In this document: positions 9,379 through 17,554 of the stretch, one piece after another
Position numbering within the stretch: the stretch's first letter is position 1
Layout of the letters: every line of letters starts with the position of its first letter
Source of the DNA: Tepidiforma sp.
GTDB taxonomy: Bacteria; Chloroflexota; Dehalococcoidia; Tepidiformales; Tepidiformaceae
Assembly (NCBI RefSeq): GCF_026003995.1
Contig: NZ_BPIG01000002.1
Coordinates: 1-64,000, forward strand
Length of the DNA stretch: 64,000 nucleotides
Direction: 5' to 3'
Program-made: the position numbers and the translations under genes
The notes under the pieces: generated by a model
What the model was told of the DNA's origin: nothing
What the model saw: the letters and a program-made list of their open reading frames with translations, nothing else
Databases searched by the model: none

Positions 9379-11112
9379 TCAGGGCAGCGCGAGCACGGTG
9401 ACCGTGCCGGCGTCGCCGTCCACTGCGATGGTGGCGCCGTCCGGGATCCGCTTCGTCGCGTTCGTCACCGAGGGCACGCAGGGGATGCCGAGTTCGCGGC
9501 TGACGATCATCGCGTGGCTCTGGGCCGCGCCGACATCGACGACGACGGCCGCGGCGGGCACGAAGAGCGGCGTCCACGACGGGTCGGTGATCGGCGCGAC
9601 GAGGATATCGCCCGGCTCGAGGCCGCGCGGGTCGAGCGGGTCGAGGACGACGCGCGCGCGGCCGGTCGCCTTCCCGGCGCAGCCCTGGTAGCCCTGCAGC
9701 ACGTCGCCCGGCTTCACCGGTTCGATGCGGACGTCGGCCTTCTTCGGCCAGGTGTCGGGGTCCGGGATTTCGCCCCAGAAGACGAACGGCTCCTGCAGGC
9801 TGTTGTACTCCTCGTAGAGCGCCTTCCGCTCGCGGATGGTGCCGAGGTACTTCGCCGGGTTCTGCAGCCAGTCATCGAACTCGCCCGCGACGAGGAAGGC
9901 GTAGTCGCCCACGTCGTCGAGGTGGCCGGCGGCGACCATCCGGCGGCCGATGGTGTGGAGGGCCATCCGGACTTCGTGAATCATCCGGATGTTGTTCGTC
10001 TTGGTCCGTTCGCGGCCGGCCTGGAAGACGCGGGCGGCGTTGGCGGCGGCGAGGAAGAGGCCCTGCGTCTGCGGGTCGCCTGCGAGCATGGCGGCGATCT
10101 CCTGCGTGACGCGCTCGCGCTCGGCGGCGAGCTCGGCGTTGCGGGCGGCCGGGTTGGCGCTCTCCGGCGCGAGCCGCATCCGGTCGATGGCGGCGAGGGC
10201 GAGCTCCGGCTTCGTCTCCCAGGTGTGGCAGCGGCTCTCCCATTCGTTCGGGCCGCGGCAGCCGTAGTCGTAGAGGAACGCATCGAAGGCGGCGAGGAAC
10301 CGCTGGCCGTTCTCGCCGAGGCCCCGGATGCGGTCGAGCACACCCTCGACGCCGGCATCGAACGCCACGCTCAGCTCGCGGTCGGCCGCGATCATCCGGC
10401 CCATCTCCCACATCCGGAGCGAGGGCGCGGCCGATTCGACGTCGCCGACGCCCTGGATGACGCGGAGGGCATCGGCCGGCCGGCCGACGGCGGCGCAAAT
10501 CTGCGTCACGGCCCCGACGGGCACGGTGGAGACGAAGGTGGTGAAGATGTGCTCGGAGAAGAGCCGGCGGTGGTTGGCGAGCGCGATGCCCTTGCCGTAG
10601 GCCCAGAGCGCCTCGTTGGAGAGGTTCTCCAGCTCCGGCCGGGCGGCGCGCAGGCCGGCGACGCGCTTCGCATCGAGCGCGGGCCGCTCGAGCTGCTGCA
10701 CGGTCATCGCCCATTCGAACGTCTTGCCGAGCGCGGCCGTCCGCTCCTCGTTGTGGTCGCCGGGCGCCGGCTCATACGGCGGGATGCCGGGCTGCGCGCC
10801 ATAGAAGAGGTCGTCCATCGCCTGGGCGGAAAGCCCCGGCGCGCGCTCGCCGAGGATGCGCGTGACCTGCGCGTTCAGGTAGCAGTACGAGCCGAAAATC
10901 CCGAGCGTCTCGAGGTTGTCGGGGTCGAACTCGTCGTAGGTGAACGCGCCCATGCGCACGAGGGCGTCGCGCCAGGCGCCCTCCGTGTCCTGCTCCATCA
11001 GGAGCGTGTAGGAGAGCGGCGAGACCGGGTCCGGGAAGACTTCGCCGACGTTGGCGCGCGTCCAGAGCGGGTAGCGCTTGCTGGGGCGGCTGCCGACCAC
11101 CCAGGGCTTCAT
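9379..11112 (-). CDS. PEP-utilising enzyme, rifampicin-phosphotransferase-like, without ATP-grasp domain
   Basis: The 577-residue protein opens with WTRANVGEVFPDPVSPL, typical of the central substrate domain of RPH-type and PEP-synthase-like phosphotransferases. It ends with a mobile phosphohistidine domain (VDVGAAQSHAMIVSREL, catalytic His; GIPCVPSV). No ATP-grasp domain is present. The missing nucleotide domain is encoded by the next gene, so the pair looks like a split dikinase-type phosphotransferase. Substrate is unknown, and I infer no antibiotic resistance. GGAGGT lies about 5 nt before the ATG. It is the first gene of the pair. Confidence 0.82.
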   Translation of the reverse strand: MKPWVVGSRPSKRYPLWTRANVGEVFPDPVSPLSYTLLMEQDTEGAWRDALVRMGAFTYDEFDPDNLETLGIFGSYCYLNAQVTRILGERAPGLSAQAMDDLFYGAQPGIPPYEPAPGDHNEERTAALGKTFEWAMTVQQLERPALDAKRVAGLRAARPELENLSNEALWAYGKGIALANHRRLFSEHIFTTFVSTVPVGAVTQICAAVGRPADALRVIQGVGDVESAAPSLRMWEMGRMIAADRELSVAFDAGVEGVLDRIRGLGENGQRFLAAFDAFLYDYGCRGPNEWESRCHTWETKPELALAAIDRMRLAPESANPAARNAELAAERERVTQEIAAMLAGDPQTQGLFLAAANAARVFQAGRERTKTNNIRMIHEVRMALHTIGRRMVAAGHLDDVGDYAFLVAGEFDDWLQNPAKYLGTIRERKALYEEYNSLQEPFVFWGEIPDPDTWPKKADVRIEPVKPGDVLQGYQGCAGKATGRARVVLDPLDPRGLEPGDILVAPITDPSWTPLFVPAAAVVVDVGAAQSHAMIVSRELGIPCVPSVTNATKRIPDGATIAVDGDAGTVTVLALP

Positions 11113-11242
11113 GCGGGACCTCCAGGGGCGGGAGTTGGCGGCCGGGAGGGCACCGCGCGCCGCCGGCCGGGCCCGTATTCTGCCATAGACCGGGGATATG
11201 GGTGGTATCGGCGCCGTACTGGCCGCCCGGCCAGCGGCCCGC

Positions 11243-11986
11243 TCAGCTGCCCGGCGGCGGCGCCTCGTGGACCGGGTCGGCCTCGAGGATGAAGCGGCGG
11301 AACGCCTCGGCGGCCTCCAGCCCCTTCACCGCGCCGGCCGCGCGCGCCCGCGCCTCGACGAAGGCGGCCACTTCCGGCCCGATCTGGCTCGGGTGGCAGA
11401 GGAGCGCCTGCTTCTTCAGCTCCACCGTCTCCGAGATGTCGACCCACGCGTTCGGCTCGGCCGAGGTGGCGAGCCACACCTGCCGCACCTTCCACGGCTG
11501 GTAGCCGTCGACGAGCAGCTCGGGGAAGGTGAGCCGGTCGCGCGCCGTCGGGAAGACGGCATCGAGCGCGACATCGCCCGCGACCCGGTGGTCCGGGTGG
11601 TTGATGTAGGTATCGGAGACGAACCGGTTCGTCGGGTCGAAGGTAATGAGGGAGTGGGGCCGGTACTTCCGGATGAGCCGGGCGAGGTCGCGCCGGAGCT
11701 CGAGCGTGGGCTGGAGGTAGCCGTCCGGGTAGCCGAGGAATTCGAAGTTCCGCACCCCGAGGACGGCGCCGGCGGCCCGCTGCTCCGCCTCGCGGATGAC
11801 GGCGAGGCGCTCGCTCGTCATCTCCGGGTCGTCGCTGCCCTTGTCGCCCTTCGTGATGACGACGTAGGTGACTTCGCAGCCGCGGGCGGCCCACTTCGCG
11901 ACGGTGCCGCCGCAGAGGAATTCGGCGTCATCCGGGTGGGCGACGACGACCATGGCGCTCGGGGGGACGAACTCGGTAGCAGCCAA
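11243..11986 (-). CDS. PIG-L family deacetylase
   Basis: Zinc-dependent N-acetyl-sugar deacetylase of the LmbE/PIG-L family, 247 aa. Residues 15-20 carry the AHPDD motif and a later NHPDHR supplies the second metal/catalytic His pair. Relatives act on GlcNAc-inositol or GlcNAc-malate in MshB and BshB thiol pathways, or on antibiotics. The true substrate is not decidable here. The start is taken as TTG at 11986 because a perfect AAGGAGG lies 7 nt upstream. The first ATG (11953) begins only at MVVVAHPDD. It is divergent from obg across the heptamer array. Confidence 0.9.
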   Translation of the reverse strand: MAATEFVPPSAMVVVAHPDDAEFLCGGTVAKWAARGCEVTYVVITKGDKGSDDPEMTSERLAVIREAEQRAAGAVLGVRNFEFLGYPDGYLQPTLELRRDLARLIRKYRPHSLITFDPTNRFVSDTYINHPDHRVAGDVALDAVFPTARDRLTFPELLVDGYQPWKVRQVWLATSAEPNAWVDISETVELKKQALLCHPSQIGPEVAAFVEARARAAGAVKGLEAAEAFRRFILEADPVHEAPPPGS

Positions 11987-12036
11987 TCAGGAGCCTCCTT
12001 CGGTGCGTTGCGCGATGCAACCATGGTAGCCCACGC

Positions 12037-12202
12037 CGTTGGGAAACCGTTGGGTTTGACGCCCCGGGCGTTGGGTCCGCGGGCGCCGGGCCCAACACCT
12101 GCCGGCCCATCCGCGGCGGGCTCGCGCCGTTCCAACCGCCCACCAACACCTTTCCCAACGCCCGCCCAACGGCCTGCGGATTCGAACCCAACGCGCCCAA
12201 CG
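12037..12202. repeat. intergenic inverted array of CGTTGGG heptamers
   Basis: The divergent PIG-L/obg intergenic region holds three CGTTGGG copies (starting 12037, 12048, 12069), then CCCAACA at 12091 and four reverse copies CCCAACG (12154, 12165, 12187, 12196). Spacings are 11 and 21 bp on the left arm, and 11, 22 and 9 bp on the right. These are close to whole helical turns, and the arms are roughly mirror images. This could be a protein-binding array or a large cruciform/mRNA hairpin upstream of obg. No known box (DnaA, ParB, CIRCE) matches. Confidence 0.7.
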
Positions 12203-12266
12203 GCCTGCTGCTGCTCCTCTTCTTCCTCTTCCAATCCGAAGGAGGGCATGGTTCCATGGGATCAGG

Positions 12267-13526
12267 ATGCTCGATGCGGTCGAAATCACGGTGAAGGGCG
12301 GAAACGGCGGCCACGGGCTCGTGAGCTACCACCGCGAGAAGTTCGTGCCCCAGGGCGGCCCGGATGGGGGCGACGGCGGCCGCGGCGGGCGCGTCTTCCT
12401 CCGCGCCGTCGATGACGTCTACACGCTCGAACTCTACCGCTCGCGGAAGCGGTTCCAGGCCGCGCACGGCGGCAACGGCGGCCCGAACCTCCGCCACGGC
12501 GCGAACGGCGAGGACCTCTACCTCGAGGTGCCGGTCGGCACCGTCGTCCACGACGCCGATACCGGCGACCTGCTCGCCGACCTCGCCGAGGTGGGGCAGG
12601 AGGTGCTCGTCGCCCATGGCGGCCGCGGCGGCTGGGGGAACAAGCGGTTCGCCACGCCGACGAACCAGACGCCCGGCTACTCGCAGAAGGGGCAGGAGGG
12701 CGAAGAGCGCCGCCTCCGCCTCGAACTCCGGCTGCTGGCCGACGTCGGCCTCATCGGCCTGCCGAACGCCGGGAAGTCGACCCTCCTCGCCGCCGTTTCG
12801 AACGCGAAGCCGAAGATCGCGAGCTACCCGTTCACCACGCTCGAGCCGATGCTCGGCGTCGTCAACGTCGGCTGGGAGCGGTTCACCCTCGCCGACCTGC
12901 CCGGGCTGGTGGAAGGCGCCTCCGAAGGCTACGGGCTCGGCTTCGAATTCCTGAAGCACATCCGGCGCTGCCGCGTGCTGCTCCACGTCGTTTCGTGCGA
13001 ATCGCCGGACCCGGTGACCGATTTCGAACTCATCGAAGGCGAGCTGCGGGCGTACGACCCCGGCCTCGCGCACGTCGTCCGGGTGGTGGCGGTCACGAAG
13101 GCGGACCTCGACCACGCGGCGGCGGCGCGCTCGGCGGAGGCGCTGGCCGCCCACCTCGGCCGGCCCGTGCGGGTGATCTCCGCGCACGACGGCACGGGGC
13201 TCGAGCCGCTGAAGGAGGAGCTGATGGCGCTCGTCGCCGCCGAGCGGGCGCGGGCCGCCAGCCAGCCCCCGGCCGAGGTGCCGGTCATCCGCCCTGCGCC
13301 GGTCGACCGCTTCGTGGTCACCATCGACGAGGACGGGCGGTACGTGGTCGACGGCTACACGGCGGTGACGTTCGTGAAGATGATGGACACCGGCATGCCG
13401 GGCGCGCTGGACGAGGTGATGCGGCGGCTGGAGCGCTGGGGCATCGCGAAGGAGCTGCGGCGGCTGGGGATCCGGCCGGGCGATGTGGTGGTCTTCGACG
13501 ACGTGGAGATCGCCTGGGAAGGCTGA
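12267..13526 (+). CDS. obg: GTPase Obg/CgtA
   Basis: Essential ribosome-assembly (50S) GTPase, 419 aa. It has the glycine-rich Obg fold (residues 1-160, GGNGGHG, GGRGGWGN) and a G domain with GLPNAGKST (G1), YPFTTLEP (G2), DLPGLVEGA (G3) and VTKADL (G4, with Thr for the usual Asn). The C-terminal OCT domain occupies about 345-419. The ATG at 12267 is the only start in frame with the fold. A GGAGGG at 12241 is too distant for it. The last codon and stop form the beginning of the 39-bp repeat that precedes higB. Confidence 0.96.
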   Translation: MLDAVEITVKGGNGGHGLVSYHREKFVPQGGPDGGDGGRGGRVFLRAVDDVYTLELYRSRKRFQAAHGGNGGPNLRHGANGEDLYLEVPVGTVVHDADTGDLLADLAEVGQEVLVAHGGRGGWGNKRFATPTNQTPGYSQKGQEGEERRLRLELRLLADVGLIGLPNAGKSTLLAAVSNAKPKIASYPFTTLEPMLGVVNVGWERFTLADLPGLVEGASEGYGLGFEFLKHIRRCRVLLHVVSCESPDPVTDFELIEGELRAYDPGLAHVVRVVAVTKADLDHAAAARSAEALAAHLGRPVRVISAHDGTGLEPLKEELMALVAAERARAASQPPAEVPVIRPAPVDRFVVTIDEDGRYVVDGYTAVTFVKMMDTGMPGALDEVMRRLERWGIAKELRRLGIRPGDVVVFDDVEIAWEG

Positions 13527-13559
13527 CCTTCACAGCGCCCCGCCGGGGGCGTAGGCTCC
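13521..13559 (+). repeat. 39-bp direct repeat, left copy, carries a promoter
   Basis: Identical to 14143-14181. It starts with the final Gly codon and TGA of obg and contains CTTCAC (13528-13533), an 18-bp spacer and TAGGCT (13552-13557), a plausible -35/-10 pair. This promoter would drive higBA. The GC-rich middle (GCCCC-GCC-GGGGGC) is palindromic. Confidence 0.85.
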
Positions 13560-13577
13560 TCCGGCGGGACAGTCCCG

Positions 13578-13874
13578 GTGGAGCTGGAATTTCGGTCGGA
13601 GGAGCTGCGGCGCCGGTATCTCGATCCCGGCGAGGCCGAGCGGGCGTGGGGACGCGCTGTAGCCCGCAAGTACGTCCAGCGAGTTGATATTCTGAGAGCC
13701 GCCGGGTCGCTGGCCGAGCTCGCTGCGCTGGTCTCACTGCGGCTCCACCCGCTGAAAGGCGCACGCGCCGGGCAGTATGCCCTTTCGCTCAACGACCGGT
13801 GGCGGCTCATCGTTACCGTCGATGCCGCAGGGGTCGTTTGGGTCGAGGAGGTGACGAACCACTATGGCGACTGA
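13578..13874 (+). CDS. higB: RelE/HigB-type mRNA-interferase toxin
   Basis: A 98-residue toxin of the RelE/HigB fold, which cleaves mRNA at the ribosome. It shows the usual order of a basic helical N-terminus (SEELRRRYLDPGEAERAW), RLHPLKG, and the strands YALSLNDRWRLIVTVD and VWVEEVTNHYGD. It starts at GTG, about 20 nt after the promoter in the left 39-bp repeat. The toxin precedes the antitoxin and overlaps it by 11 bp, the higBA order. The whole pair sits between perfect direct repeats, which suggests it arrived as a cassette. Confidence 0.88.
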   Translation: MELEFRSEELRRRYLDPGEAERAWGRAVARKYVQRVDILRAAGSLAELAALVSLRLHPLKGARAGQYALSLNDRWRLIVTVDAAGVVWVEEVTNHYGD

Positions 13875-14148
13875 CGATTCCGGGACCTGGACGGCCCACC
13901 CCGGGGAGTTCCTCGCGGAGGAGCTCGCCGCCCGCGGCATGTCGCAGGCGGAGCTGGCGCGCCGCACCGGTCGCTCCGCCCGGCTCATCAACGACATCAT
14001 CAGGGGCAAGCGGCAGATCACCGAAGAGGTCGCGCTCGACCTCGAGCAGGTGCTCGGCGCTCCGGCGGAGTTCTGGCTCCGGCTCGAACTCCAGCACCGC
14101 CTCCGGCTCGCCCGCCAGCGGCGCCAGCAGGCCGCGGCCGCCGGCTGA
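13864..14148 (+). CDS. higA: HigA-family antitoxin (XRE HTH)
   Basis: A 94-residue antitoxin that binds HigB and its own promoter. It has the HigA N-terminus (HPGEFLAEELAARGMSQAELAR) and an XRE helix-turn-helix continuing through INDIIRGKRQITEEVALDLEQVLGA, then an Arg/Gln-rich helical tail. Its last codon and stop (GGC TGA) are the first six bases of the right-hand 39-bp repeat, exactly as obg ends in the left-hand copy. Confidence 0.9.
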   Translation: MATDDSGTWTAHPGEFLAEELAARGMSQAELARRTGRSARLINDIIRGKRQITEEVALDLEQVLGAPAEFWLRLELQHRLRLARQRRQQAAAAG

Positions 14149-14181
14149 CCTTCACAGCGCCCCGCCGGGGGCGTAGGCTCC
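14143..14181 (+). repeat. 39-bp direct repeat, right copy, carries a promoter
   Basis: Perfect copy of 13521-13559, offset by 622 bp. It supplies the stop codon of higA and a CTTCAC-N18-TAGGCT promoter for the crotonase gene at 14213. The likely ancestral order was obg-repeat-crotonase, with higBA inserted together with a second copy. Confidence 0.85.
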
Positions 14182-14212
14182 CCGCACCACCATTTCGTTC
14201 GGGCAGGGAGCC

Positions 14213-14995
14213 ATGGACTACGAGCAGATCCTCTACGAAAAGCGCGGCCACACCGTCGTCATCACCATGAACCGGCCGGAGCGGCTGAACGCCTGGACCT
14301 GGAAGATGGCCGCCGAGCGGAACGACGCCTTCCGCCGCGCCAACGCCGACCCGGAGGTCGCCTCCATCATCCTCACCGGCGCGGGCCGCGGCTTCTGCGC
14401 CGGCGCCGACGTCCGCGACGCCTTCCAGCGCGGCCTCGATTCGCAGGGGCAGGCCCGCCAGGAGGCCCGCGACGACACCAACTACGTCGAACTCGTCCGC
14501 ACCTCGAAGCCGATGATCGCCGCCGTCAACGGCGTCTGCGTTGGCGTCGGCCTCACCTCCATCCTGCCGATGGACATCATCATCGCCTCCGACCAGGCGC
14601 GCTTCGGCATGTTCTTCGTGAAGATGGGCCTCGTCCCCGAGCTGGCGAGCACCTACTTCCTCACCCAGCGCGTCGGCTTCGGCATGGCGAGCGACATGTG
14701 CCTGACCGGCCGGCTCGTCGACGCCGAGGAGGCCTACCGCACCGGGCTCGTCCAGAAGGTCGTGCCGCACGACCGGCTGATGGACGCGGCGATGGAGTAC
14801 GCGAACCTGCTCGCCCAGAACCCGGACCGCCAGATGGGCTGGATCAAAGAGCTCATCACGAAGAACGGCGCGAACCCGGACTACAACGAGGTGATGCGGC
14901 TCGAGCACGGCCGCATCAACGAGTGCTACAGCACGCCGGAGCACCGCGAGGCGGTGACCGCCTTCCAGGAGAAGCGGCCGGCGAAGTTCCGCTAG
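14213..14995 (+). CDS. enoyl-CoA hydratase/isomerase family protein
   Basis: Crotonase-fold enzyme, 260 aa, acting on acyl-CoA thioesters. Oxyanion-hole segments are visible (TGAGRGFCAGADV near 59, AAVNGVCVGVGLTS near 105). The catalytic-Glu region is LVPELAST near 145, so the hydratase Glu is kept. The C-terminal EHREAVTAFQEKRPAKFR is typical of fatty-acid/aromatic degradation members. A GGGAG precedes the ATG and the promoter lies in the right 39-bp repeat. It ends in CTAG, sharing bases with the stop codon of the convergent SDR. Confidence 0.92.
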   Translation: MDYEQILYEKRGHTVVITMNRPERLNAWTWKMAAERNDAFRRANADPEVASIILTGAGRGFCAGADVRDAFQRGLDSQGQARQEARDDTNYVELVRTSKPMIAAVNGVCVGVGLTSILPMDIIIASDQARFGMFFVKMGLVPELASTYFLTQRVGFGMASDMCLTGRLVDAEEAYRTGLVQKVVPHDRLMDAAMEYANLLAQNPDRQMGWIKELITKNGANPDYNEVMRLEHGRINECYSTPEHREAVTAFQEKRPAKFR

Positions 14996-15864
14996 CGGCC
15001 GGCGCCGCGGGCGGCCTCGCGCATCGCCTGCCACTGCTCGGCGGTGAGCCCCATGGCCGCCGCCAGCCGCTGGCCGAACTCCTCCAGCGAGCGGCCGGCC
15101 GTCAGGCCGCCGTCGACGACGATCGCCTGGCCGGTCACGTAGCTCGCTTCGTCGCTCGCCAGCCAGAGGGCGGCGTTCGCGATGTCGGCCGGCTGGCCCG
15201 AGCGGCCGAGCGGCGCCCAGTTCGCCAGCGCCGCATCGATCCGCGGCAGGAGCGCATCGGCGGCGGGGCCGCTCAGCCCCATCCCGGCGGCGAAGATGTT
15301 CGTGACCGTGACGCCGGGGCAGATGGCGTTCACCCGGATGCCGAACTCCGCCAGCTCGACGGCGAGGCAGCGGCTCAGGTGGGCGACGGCCGCCTTCGCC
15401 GCGCTGTAGACCACCGGGCCGAACCCGGCCTGCAGCCCCGCCACGCTCGACGTGTTCAGGATGACGCCCCGGCGGGCCGGCTTCATCGCCCGCGCCGCGT
15501 GCTTCGCGCCGAGGACGACGCCCCGCAAGAGCACCGCCATCGTCTGGTCGTAGGCCGCCATGTCGAGCTCGTCGATCGGCCCGCCGACGCCGCCGAAGCC
15601 GGCGTTGTTGAACATCACGTCGAGCCGGCCCCACTTCGCCAGCGCATGGTCGACGGCGCCGGCGACCTCTGCCTCCTCGGCGACGTTGGTGCGGAGGAAG
15701 CTGGTCTGCGTGCCGAGCGCCTCGGCGAGGTGGTGGCCGCGCTCCTCCTGCACGTCGGCGATGACGACGCGCGCGCCTTCGGCGACGAACGTGCGGACCG
15801 TCTGTTCGCCGATGCCGCTGGCGCCGCCGGTGACGATGGCGACCTGGCCTTCGAGCCTGCCCAT
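14992..15864 (-). CDS. SDR family NAD(P)-dependent oxidoreductase
   Basis: Classical short-chain dehydrogenase, 290 aa. It has the nucleotide-binding TGGASGIG motif (residues 13-20), an acidic residue after the second strand (IADV) favouring NAD, NNAG near 88, catalytic Ser in NTSSVAG and YSAAK near 160. A C-terminal extension of about 35 residues follows the usual VDGGLTAG end. The substrate is unknown. Nearby crotonases suggest acyl-CoA or alcohol metabolism. Confidence 0.92.
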   Translation of the reverse strand: MGRLEGQVAIVTGGASGIGEQTVRTFVAEGARVVIADVQEERGHHLAEALGTQTSFLRTNVAEEAEVAGAVDHALAKWGRLDVMFNNAGFGGVGGPIDELDMAAYDQTMAVLLRGVVLGAKHAARAMKPARRGVILNTSSVAGLQAGFGPVVYSAAKAAVAHLSRCLAVELAEFGIRVNAICPGVTVTNIFAAGMGLSGPAADALLPRIDAALANWAPLGRSGQPADIANAALWLASDEASYVTGQAIVVDGGLTAGRSLEEFGQRLAAAMGLTAEQWQAMREAARGAGR

Positions 15865-16056
15865 GGGCTGAGCCTCCGAAACGGGGGTATCGTGGGGCGG
15901 AGTCTACGGGCCGGGCGGCCCACGGGCGATGCCGCGAGAGCGGCGCGAGAAGCGGTGCCGTACGGTGCCCCCAATGATCGCCCGGCGATGCCCGCGGCGT
16001 ATCCTCTTCGCCCCGCCGACGCCTGCGGCGGGCCAGCCCCGGAGGTGTGCGCGAGG

Positions 16057-16404
16057 ATGAGCGACAGCGAGCCGTACCTGACCTGGGTCGCCCCCGAGCG
16101 GGTGACGCCGGAGACCTGGCTGCCGGGCGGCGACCTTCCGCCGCTGGCGCCGGGCACGCGGGTGCTGCTCGATTGCACCGCCGTGCGGGAGGTGACGGTC
16201 CCGGCGGAGAACATCGCCGCCGCCGCGCAGCAGCTCCACCGGATGGGCGTGCGCCTCGCGCTGCTGGCCGGGTCGCCGCTCGTCTTCGGCCTCGGCCGGC
16301 AGGCGATCCAGCTTTCCGGGCTGCCGGAAGGCGTCGCCTTCGCCGTCTTCATGGCGCGCGATGAAGCGCTCCGCTGGCTGCTCGGCGCACGCGGCATGCA
16401 CTGA
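16057..16404 (+). CDS. STAS/SEC14-like small protein
   Basis: A 115-residue soluble alpha/beta protein. The pattern [20 protein letters not shown], then [18 protein letters not shown], then [18 protein letters not shown] resembles small STAS/SpoIIAA-like (SEC14-related) proteins. These bind lipids or act in partner-switch regulation. No phosphorylatable Ser/Thr of a classical anti-anti-sigma factor is obvious. GGAGGTG lies 9 nt before the ATG. It appears monocistronic. The role is unknown. Confidence 0.72.
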   Translation: MSDSEPYLTWVAPERVTPETWLPGGDLPPLAPGTRVLLDCTAVREVTVPAENIAAAAQQLHRMGVRLALLAGSPLVFGLGRQAIQLSGLPEGVAFAVFMARDEALRWLLGARGMH

Positions 16405-16505
16405 GCGGCCTTCCCGCGCGGCGGCGGTGAGTAGCAATCAGCAACCCGCATGCTATGCTGCCCGAAATCCCGCCGCGGCCCCGCGGCCCAACGGAGCCCC
16501 TCCCG

Positions 16506-17303
16506 ATGTCCAGCCTCATCGCCATCGAAGACGCCGGCCACGTCCGCACCATCCGCCTCAACCGCCCGGAGGTGAAGAACGCGCTCAACCAGGAGCTCGC
16601 CTGGGGCATCGTCACCGCCATCGAAGACGCGATGAAGGTCGACGACGCGTGGGTCATCTGCCTGACCGGCACCGGCGACGCCTTCTGCTCCGGCCTCGAC
16701 CTCCGCGGGCCGGGCGATTACAGCCCGAAGAGCCCGCTCACCACCCAGCTCGACGACCTCAGCTGGGTCTCCGAATTCCTCCTCACCCTCCGGCAGAAGT
16801 GCGACAAGCCGATCATCGGCGCCATCAACGGCGTGGCGGTGGGCGCCGGCCTCTCGCTCGCGCTGGCCACCGATATCCGGCTGATGAAGCGGAGCGCCCG
16901 CATCCTCGCCGGCTACCCGCGCATCGGCGGCTCGCCGGACGGCGGGATGACGTTCACCCTCTCCCAGGCGATCGGCTACGAACAGACGATGCGCTTCCTG
17001 CTCGAAAACAAGACGGTCGATGCGGAGGAGGCGCTCCGCCTCGGCCTCGTCGGCGAAGTGGTGGACGACGACCGCTGGGAGGCGCGCGTGGCCGAGTACT
17101 GCCAGGGCCTCTGCGCGACCGTCTCGCCGGTCACGATGCGGCTCACGAAGCGGACCGTGGTGAAGGCGACGACGGCGATCGACCTCGAAGCGCAGTGCCG
17201 GCTCGAGCTCTCGAGCATCCGGATGGCGTTCGCCAGCGAGGACGGCAAGGAGGCCCGCCGCGCCTTCATGGAAAAGCGGCCGCCCGTCTTCCGGGGCCGC
17301 TGA
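16506..17303 (+). CDS. enoyl-CoA hydratase/isomerase family protein
   Basis: Crotonase-fold acyl-CoA enzyme, 265 aa. Oxyanion-hole segments are [13 protein letters not shown] (about 57) and [13 protein letters not shown] (about 103). The usual second catalytic Glu position reads [11 protein letters not shown], with Asp, as in isomerase-like members. It therefore may be an isomerase or hydratase on an unusual acyl-CoA rather than a classic short-chain hydratase. A TATGCT -10 (16454-16459) gives a leader of about 40 nt. It is one of three paralogues in the window. Confidence 0.9.
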   Translation: MSSLIAIEDAGHVRTIRLNRPEVKNALNQELAWGIVTAIEDAMKVDDAWVICLTGTGDAFCSGLDLRGPGDYSPKSPLTTQLDDLSWVSEFLLTLRQKCDKPIIGAINGVAVGAGLSLALATDIRLMKRSARILAGYPRIGGSPDGGMTFTLSQAIGYEQTMRFLLENKTVDAEEALRLGLVGEVVDDDRWEARVAEYCQGLCATVSPVTMRLTKRTVVKATTAIDLEAQCRLELSSIRMAFASEDGKEARRAFMEKRPPVFRGR

Positions 17304-17554
17304 CCTCCCGGATCGAAACGTTCACGGGCCGTTCGCGGAGCGTTGACCTGCCGGGCCCACCATCCCGCGGCAGGTTCCCGGCACCGATCCCCAGGGGCAA
17401 ACGGAGCGATCGACGCCTGTTGCGGGCCGACCTTCGCGGGCGCAGGCCGGGATGCGCCCGCCCCTTTTCCCGCCGCCGGCCTCCTGACGGCCGCCGGCAG
17501 CAGCGCCCGCCTCCGCCGCCCCGCGCCGCGGCCGGCCCGGCTACACTGGTTCGT

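Noticed and set aside
9379..11112. Rifampicin phosphotransferase
   Set aside because: The ATP-grasp domain is missing and there is no evidence for the antibiotic as substrate. Similarity is only to the architecture of the family.
12037..12202. CRISPR array
   Set aside because: The units are 7 bp, occur in both orientations and have no uniform spacers.
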